Source of the DNA: Dermacentor variabilis
Taxonomy: Eukaryota; Arthropoda; Arachnida; Ixodida; Ixodidae
DNA length: 64,000 nt
NCBI RefSeq assembly: GCF_050947875.1
Contig: NC_134572.1
Location: forward strand, 131,716,605-131,780,604
Direction: 5' to 3'
The position numbers and the translations under genes were made by a program. The notes under the pieces are model-generated. The model ran no database searches. It was given only the letters and a program-made list of their open reading frames with translations, and was not told where the DNA came from. The first letter of the stretch is position 1. Every line of letters begins with the position of its first letter. Shown here piece after piece: positions 58,865-64,000 of the stretch.

Positions 58865-61600
58865 GAAGGTTCATATCATAGAAGTGAGTGGTGGAGGAAC
58901 AAAATAAACAACAAAACACATAAAGCATGAACAAGCACAACGAAAAATAATCAATTCCAGCGAAAATGTCATCATTAGGTGTTTATGAGACTAGAATTAC
59001 GTATAAAATATTCATGGACACAGTTCGCAATTGAAACAATGTTGCCTGGAGGAATCCGCCCTATATGTGCTTCCAATGTGGCGATGTTCTAATGTAAGTG
59101 ACAAAGATGCGTATATATCTATGCCCGGCACGGATACCGTTGAAAAGTTTGTCAGTAGCGGAGCGCATTCGGAGGATTACCACGTGATTCTCTGATGATT
59201 TGGGGGCTCCTTGTGGTATCATATTTGCGAGCTTATCTTTGCGATTCAACCTCTGTGAAACTCTGAAACGTGGGCATCTTTTACAGTGGCAATCATCACA
59301 ACGTTTGTAGTAGGGGCGATCTCTCCGCACTTTTTCCTTCACTTTAATGTTTAGTGAAACTGTAGGAAAATTCGGGATGGGAATCGTGCTCGCTTCGGTA
59401 CCACATCAAAATTTGTGCTAGTAGAACGAAATTTCCCGGAACTTCTGAAAATGGCGACGGGGCGCAACTGCGAGCTTGGCGAGTGCTCAGAATTTTCCTT
59501 TCCAGTTCTCCGCGCAGAAATTGTCTCACTTAGAAGAAAACATGTAGCCAGGTTACATTCACGCATTTTATAAACACACCCGAAAACAACAGCCGCTCTC
59601 ATTTATTGTCGCCAAGTTTACACGTGATAAACAAATTGATATACACTGGATCGACAAACGCAGTGTGACGTGTAACGGTTGTACTGTCTGAATCTTTTTC
59701 TGTATCGTTTAATTTTGATTCTGGTAAACCATATTTCGCAGTACCCATAAACAATTAGCCCCGCTTCTTGTTCGATTCACATACGTTCAACTTGACTGGG
59801 CCCTTATTTTTGCTACACAGTTTTTAGCTAACCTTTGATGGTTTGTCCTTCTTGTATCTCGCCTTGTCCTGGCTAAGGTTGGCGCTGGTATACACCATGT
59901 TCCGCATACTATTGTGTCAAACTATCTTGGCTGTCTTGTTTGGTTGCCATGCTTTCTACGGTACACTGTACCCGTTCCTTCTTCCAGTTTTGTGTTAAGC
60001 TTAGCGTTTATCTATTCTGTATATATCTCGCTTTGTCCTTTGTAAATTTGGTGCCGGTTAATCACGCATATTCCACAATTTTCGCGACAAAATAGCTCCG
60101 CTTTCTTGTTTGTTATTTATCTTGTTCATTACTCCACAGATTCGTTTGCGAATATTCGTTCACTTGGTGTACCATTAGCTACTTAAGTTGTTGGCAAAAA
60201 TAATTGAGCATGTTGCCTTACCTTTCTTACCCTTCTTACACTTCTTTGTCCGATTCATCGCATTTTTACGTTTCTTTGTATCCATCCTGCGCAACGTCTG
60301 GATATTTTCGAAAATAAGCAAACTAAATTGCCTAGTGAATTCCTTGATAATTAGGCTTATGAACAGTAGCTCTCTTTCTAAGCTTGAGAAAGACAGAAAT
60401 AAGAGATTTCCGCGGAGGTTAAAGAGATGAGAGGATGAATGCATATATACGGATGTTGAAGAAATCGCCTCCGTGTAAACGAACAGGCGATTGTTGTCGC
60501 GGTTTCCGCAAATATGAATTTTTCCATCGTTTCGACCAATCCCCTAATTCTTACTCTGCAACTCATATTTTCCTAATACACATCATCTCAGTTATTTGAC
60601 CGATTGTCCGCAATACCATGTTGTCAGGTGTTAATTCAGCCAGAGCGAAAAAGTTGAGTGGGACGTGACAACAGAGTGCAGCATAATCCTTTTTTTTTTT
60701 AGCATGCCGTGCGGGCTGCGTGCTTATATACATACGGTGACGATAATTTCGACCTTGATCAATCTCGCGATGCACTCTGCGATGAAGACTTGACGGGAGA
60801 AACGAGATAGCTAAAGTCAAGTATAAGGAGCTACGGATGTGGCGCAAGACGTATGATACGCTAGTGTACACGCGGGTGTCAGCGTTGCAGTTTACGGTAA
60901 CGGACTCTCGAATTTCTTTAAGACACGCGTGGAAGCTTATACTCGACATCTGTGTCGCCTTCTTGGCCATTCCGTTTGTCTTCATCTCAGTAAGTTATGC
61001 TTCTCTCTTCTTGGTCTCAAGTTGTAGCGCACTGTATGGAGTTAGAACGCGTCGTGTGCTTGCGACGACCCGGTTTGCAGCAACACGATGAACCTTCATC
61101 CGGGCATGAGTCCTGCCAGCTCCCCAGCAATGTCAACGACCTTCCCGGGACACCGTTGTCTATTACTCAATCGACGTCGATCAGCGAGCAAAATAGAAGC
61201 GCATTTCGATGCTGCTTGGCGTTCTGACATCGTTAAAGTGCTTTATTTACTTATTTGTCGATGCTTGAGAGACAGGCGGAACAAGAGCACACACACAAAA
61301 GGGACAAGTCTGTACAAAATGAAGGGGGAGAACTGACGAACCGGAGAGCGACTGCTTTTGACTCCTTGCAACTAAGAAGTTCTCGGTTCCTTTGGGACTC
61401 CTTCAGGCGGAACCTCTTTGCCAGATTCACTTACTCGCGTTTGGGGAAGAAAAGAAAGAAAAGGGGGGGCGAGGGAGCTGAAGTCGAGTTAAACTGAGCC
61501 ACGGAACCACCAGCAACGTTGTCGAGGCAACACGCATCGAACGCCGTGGTTTGTTCACCGCCGTGTCGTCCATTATGAGCTAATGACGTTAAAGAGCCCG
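58865..61600. other. No recognised gene; possible degenerate tandem units at 59750-60130
   Basis: AT-rich. 'atctcgccttgtcctggc' (about 59857) and 'atctcgctttgtcctttg' (about 60026), with the following 'ttcttgtttg' blocks, suggest diverged direct repeats with a period near 170 bp. Nothing coding recognised up to 61600. Confidence 0.35.
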
Positions 61601-61604
61601 CGAC

Positions 61605-61759
61605 AATGTCAGCGGCTCGGCACGAAGGCATTCTTAACGGCCGCCAATGGAGTTCCGCCATTATGCACACCCCGCACCACGGTGCTGCCGTGGTGCAGAG
61701 CGTGCTCAACCCGGCGTGGCCCTCGTAGGTGCAACCATTCGACGTGCGCCAATACGAGG
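61605..61759 (+). other. Possible first-exon-like segment with a strong splice donor
   Basis: ATG at 61605 opens MSAARHEGILNGRQW, SSAIMHTPHHGAAVV, QSVLNPAWPS, then TAG at 61726-61728; the same frame continues VQPFDVRQYE up to 'gag|gtgaga' at about 61759, a good splice donor. The protein-like composition on both sides of the TAG suggests either a decayed exon or coincidence. A 9-bp hairpin GCACCACGG/CCGTGGTGC lies inside (61674-61696). A 173-codon frame is open on the opposite strand. No family recognised. Confidence 0.25.
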
Positions 61760-62204
61760 TGAGAATTAATGGAAAGCCCGAGCAGCGGGAAACCGCCCAG
61801 GTTGGAGGGGGCACGACGCTCGCAGCAGGGGGGGGGGGGGGGGGAGGAGGAGGGGGTTGGTCGGGACCGAGGAAACCGCGGCGCGGTGTGGAGCGGGAAG
61901 GCAGTGCGCGGTGGAAGCGCATGTGGAATGGAAGAAGTGCTAATGCGCGCATTTGTATGGGGCGTTATTCGGTCGGCAAAGCGTGCGAGTGAAGTCCGCC
62001 TTGTTTCTTTTTTTTTTTTTTTCAGTATGCGTGCGTGGCGAATAAAGATAAATGCCCGAGCAACAGGAGCGGCAGCCTCCCGTAAGCTGTTTAGCTTTGC
62101 ATAGGCCTCTTAAGTAAAGACTATGGTTCCAGGCACTTAGCATAAGAACGGTAAACTCATGTGTTACTATATCGGGCATTAGTAAGTTCGTATGGCAACT
62201 GCCG
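61760..62204. other. GC-rich then mixed sequence, no gene
   Basis: G-run at 61830-61842 and T-run at 62009-62023. No conserved frame. Confidence 0.3.
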
Positions 62205-62395
62205 AAGTAGCTGAACGGCTCTGGCGTTTTGCTACTTTGAGCAAGCGATGGTTGCGGGCGCGATGGCGGCGTTTTTGTAGGGGCGGAAGGCAGTCCTGTG
62301 CCATGCTTTGGGTGCACGTTAAAAGAACCTAATGTGGTCTATAGATCAATCCAGAAATCTCCAATACAGCGTACCTCACAGTCTTTGTCTTAAGT
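62205..62395 (+). mobile_element. Degenerate Ruka-like SINE
   Basis: 'gaagtagctgaacggctctgg' in pattern gives an A-box-like head. The B-box is eroded ('gggcgcgatgg'). The body has 'gtaggggcggaaggc', 'gggtgcacgttaaaagaacc' and a diverged 'cagcgtacctcacagtc' corresponding to 'cggcgtgcctcataatc' of intact copies. Confidence 0.6.
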
Positions 62396-63194
62396 GTGCG
62401 ATCTTCAGGAGGACGAATCTAATAAGCTTATGTGACCGGTTTGCACTGTCACCAATTAAAGCTTTGATCTTCGTGACAACTTTGCATGCTGGCCAGAAGT
62501 GCTGTTTTTAATTACCGTTTGATAAAAATTGCACTAAACACCAGCTAAAGATGTTTCTGGGGTGTCTGATTTTCTCTGAAATTTCTGGCGTTACGTATAA
62601 AAAGTTGCGGTACTCCGCCTGTAAGATTTCAAATAAAATGCTTGTCCCCTATACGCTGCTGTAGTAGTCTAGTGAGATCAGAAAGGGTGGTCGAGTTTTA
62701 GTTTCTAACGTCGAAGCTGGCGATCATCTCGACACTTTTTTAAGTAAGTGAGCTTTGTTCTTCTCCACATGTTGTGAAATTATCAAAGCAAACATTTATT
62801 ATTTGTGTATGAGCCCACTTTTACGCTTGCACAGAGCTCATACGGTATACAGTAATAACGTTGGCAACAATTTAACAATGAGAAGAGCGGACGCCTACGT
62901 CTCGTTTTTCTCGAGTTTGTTCTGCTATAGCATTTTAGGTACGTTGACTGTACAGTTCACTAAGCATAGCAACTGCATGGTGCGACATCGGTACTTACAC
63001 TGTCAGTAAATGCAATGATGCCGTCTTTAACTGCATGAATCTGTCTGAAGCAGCGTTCCACGGTAACCAGCGTCGGACCATCATGTAACATTTAACGGAT
63101 GAAACCGTGTTACGGAGACAGCTGTTACAGGGACTTTCCGTCGGCATTTCGTCGTTGTACTGGCTATGTGAAAAAGAGAGAAAGGATGTATAGA
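62396..63194. other. No recognised feature
   Basis: AT-rich with short frames only. Confidence 0.3.
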
Positions 63195-63284
63195 ATGGCA
63201 TGGAGGTTAACCAGACGAAGTTCCGGCTGGCTACCCTGCACAGGTGGTAGGAGTAGGGAGATAAAAAGAGAGAGAAAGTGGAAG

Positions 63285-63286
<2 letters not shown>
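63195..63286. repeat. Dispersed tick repeat ('catggaggttaaccagac')
   Basis: 'ggcatggaggttaaccagac', 'ggctggctaccctgcac' and a purine-rich tail resemble a frequent tick interspersed sequence as I recall it; there is no second copy in this window. It grades into the (GA)n tract. Confidence 0.35.

Positions 63287-63365
<79 letters not shown>
63287..63365. repeat. (GA)n microsatellite
   Basis: About 39 GA units. Confidence 0.98.
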
Positions 63366-63368
<3 letters not shown>

Positions 63369-63371
63369 CGA

Positions 63372-63456
63372 GAAAGAGGCTGGAAGCAGCGCGTCCCCGA
63401 CTATCTCATTTCATTTATGGAGAATATAGGAATTTAATGTCATGACAAAGGGAAAT
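63372..63456. repeat. Direct repeat, copy 1
   Basis: 'gaagcagcgcgt' ... 'atggagaatataggaattta' ... 'atgtcatg' recurs at 63914-64000 with a shift of about 542 bp. Confidence 0.75.
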
Positions 63457-63602
63457 AATATGTAAAAGTTCAACAAAAAGTGCATGTGAAGAGATTTCAA
63501 ACAAGGAACCTTTCCTTACTAAAGTTTGACCAGCAAGCTTCTTCAGGTTAACTGCGGTCACGCCAATAAAAAGAGCAATGACTGACTATAGGCAGTCATA
63601 AA

Positions 63603-63791
63603 CAGTGGCGTAGCTATAGGTTGTCTGGCGCCCGGGGCCCATAGGTCTTCTGTCACCCCCCCCCCCTCCCCGGGTGTAGCTGGCGGAAAGAGGGGTGTCT
63701 TCAGACGTATATGACACCCCCTCCCCCCCACTGGCCCCCATGCACCCGGGGCCCACGCACGCCCTCCCCCTCCCCCATTGCTACGCCACTG
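63603..63791. mobile_element. hAT-like MITE, 189 bp, with perfect 8-bp target duplication
   Basis: Ends CAGTGGCGTAGC (63603-63614) and GCTACGCCACTG (63780-63791) are exact inverted repeats. The flanking 8-mers are identical: GTCATAAA at 63595-63602 and 63792-63799. The interior is dominated by C-rich tracts (G-rich on the minus strand) and has no coding capacity. The perfect duplication and termini indicate a recent insertion mobilised by a hAT-type transposase supplied elsewhere; the same terminal class is seen at 476 and at 3337/7140. Confidence 0.88.
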
Positions 63792-63913
63792 GTCATAAAC
63801 CACCACCGGCGTGAGAAAGAATTGAAGTTAATCGAGGCCGGTGGACATGAACCGAAACGTGGCGTAGGAAAGTGCTGGAGGCAGGTCGGAATTATCAACC
63901 GCGGAGCGAAACT

Positions 63914-64000
63914 GAAGAGGCTCGAAGCAGCACGTTTCCTGGCAAGTCCATTTCACTGATGGAGAATATAGGAATGTAATGTCATGCCGAAGTGAAATGC
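63914..64000. repeat. Direct repeat, copy 2 (cut by window end)
   Basis: Partner of 63372-63456. The hAT MITE lies between the copies, so part of the 542-bp offset is that insertion; without it the period would be about 345 bp. Confidence 0.7.

Overview
The window reads as nuclear DNA of an animal with a large, repeat-rich genome, most likely a hard tick (Ixodidae, probably metastriate). The basis is the repeat content. It holds several copies of a tRNA-derived SINE whose 3' body (tacgtgccaaaaccacg / ttaacgtgcacctaaat type) matches the Ruka-type SINE of ticks. It also holds tandem and dispersed units around 'actgggtatgtgcc' and 'ctagatggcgcagc' that I associate with ticks, plus many non-LTR retrotransposons of the RT+endonuclease and RT+RNase H kinds. 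The species is inferred; no host gene was found that would fix it. Bacterial-type features (operons, ribosome binding sites, CRISPR) are absent.

I could not support any complete host protein-coding gene. Nearly all recognisable coding sequence belongs to transposable elements, and most is broken. Layout: 1-522, a hAT-like element inserted in another DNA element; 2433-2914, a nested palindromic Tc1/mariner-type element; 3060-7600, a LINE split by a 3.8-kb hAT-like insertion that itself contains a dead mariner and a 0.73-kb inverted-repeat element; 8-13 kb, AT-rich sequence with a LINE tail, a SINE and a first copy of a 0.3-0.4-kb MITE; 13.4-15.1 kb, a compound microsatellite and tick repeat units; 15.6-18.5 and 20-21.3 kb, GC/CpG-rich DNA without a defined gene; 18.86-19.39 kb, a degraded endonuclease/exonuclease/phosphatase-like domain; 23.3-29.5 kb, a 750-bp duplicated segment flanking a minus-strand LINE (25.6-28.3 kb) that carries its own retroposon insertion; 29.8-31 kb, GC-rich with a possible promoter; 31.5-34.4 kb, an endonuclease+RT LINE with a SINE inserted in it; 37.2-39.8 kb, a MITE and two LINE pieces; 42.6-43.9 kb, the second MITE copy, two back-to-back hairpins and an RNase H LINE relic; 44.7-46.6 kb, GC-rich with TATA and CCAAT motifs; 47.8-50.4 kb, SINE, TAACGAA array, LINE tail and MITE; 52.1-53.6 kb, the best preserved element, a 5'-truncated LINE with an open 476-codon RNase H ORF; 53.7-56 kb, GC-rich with a CCAAT/TATA arrangement; 56-64 kb, microsatellites, a degenerate SINE and a perfect hAT MITE with intact 8-bp target duplications.

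The most informative results are structural. There are multi-level transposon nests whose order can be read from duplicated target sites. A hAT-like group shares CAGKGGCGTAG termini backed by long G/C runs. Several unrelated LINE copies each carry a short hairpin just before AATAAA or an A-rich tail. No new defence or metabolic system is visible. The five GC-rich blocks are the most likely places for host promoters or first exons, but splicing cannot be resolved by eye.
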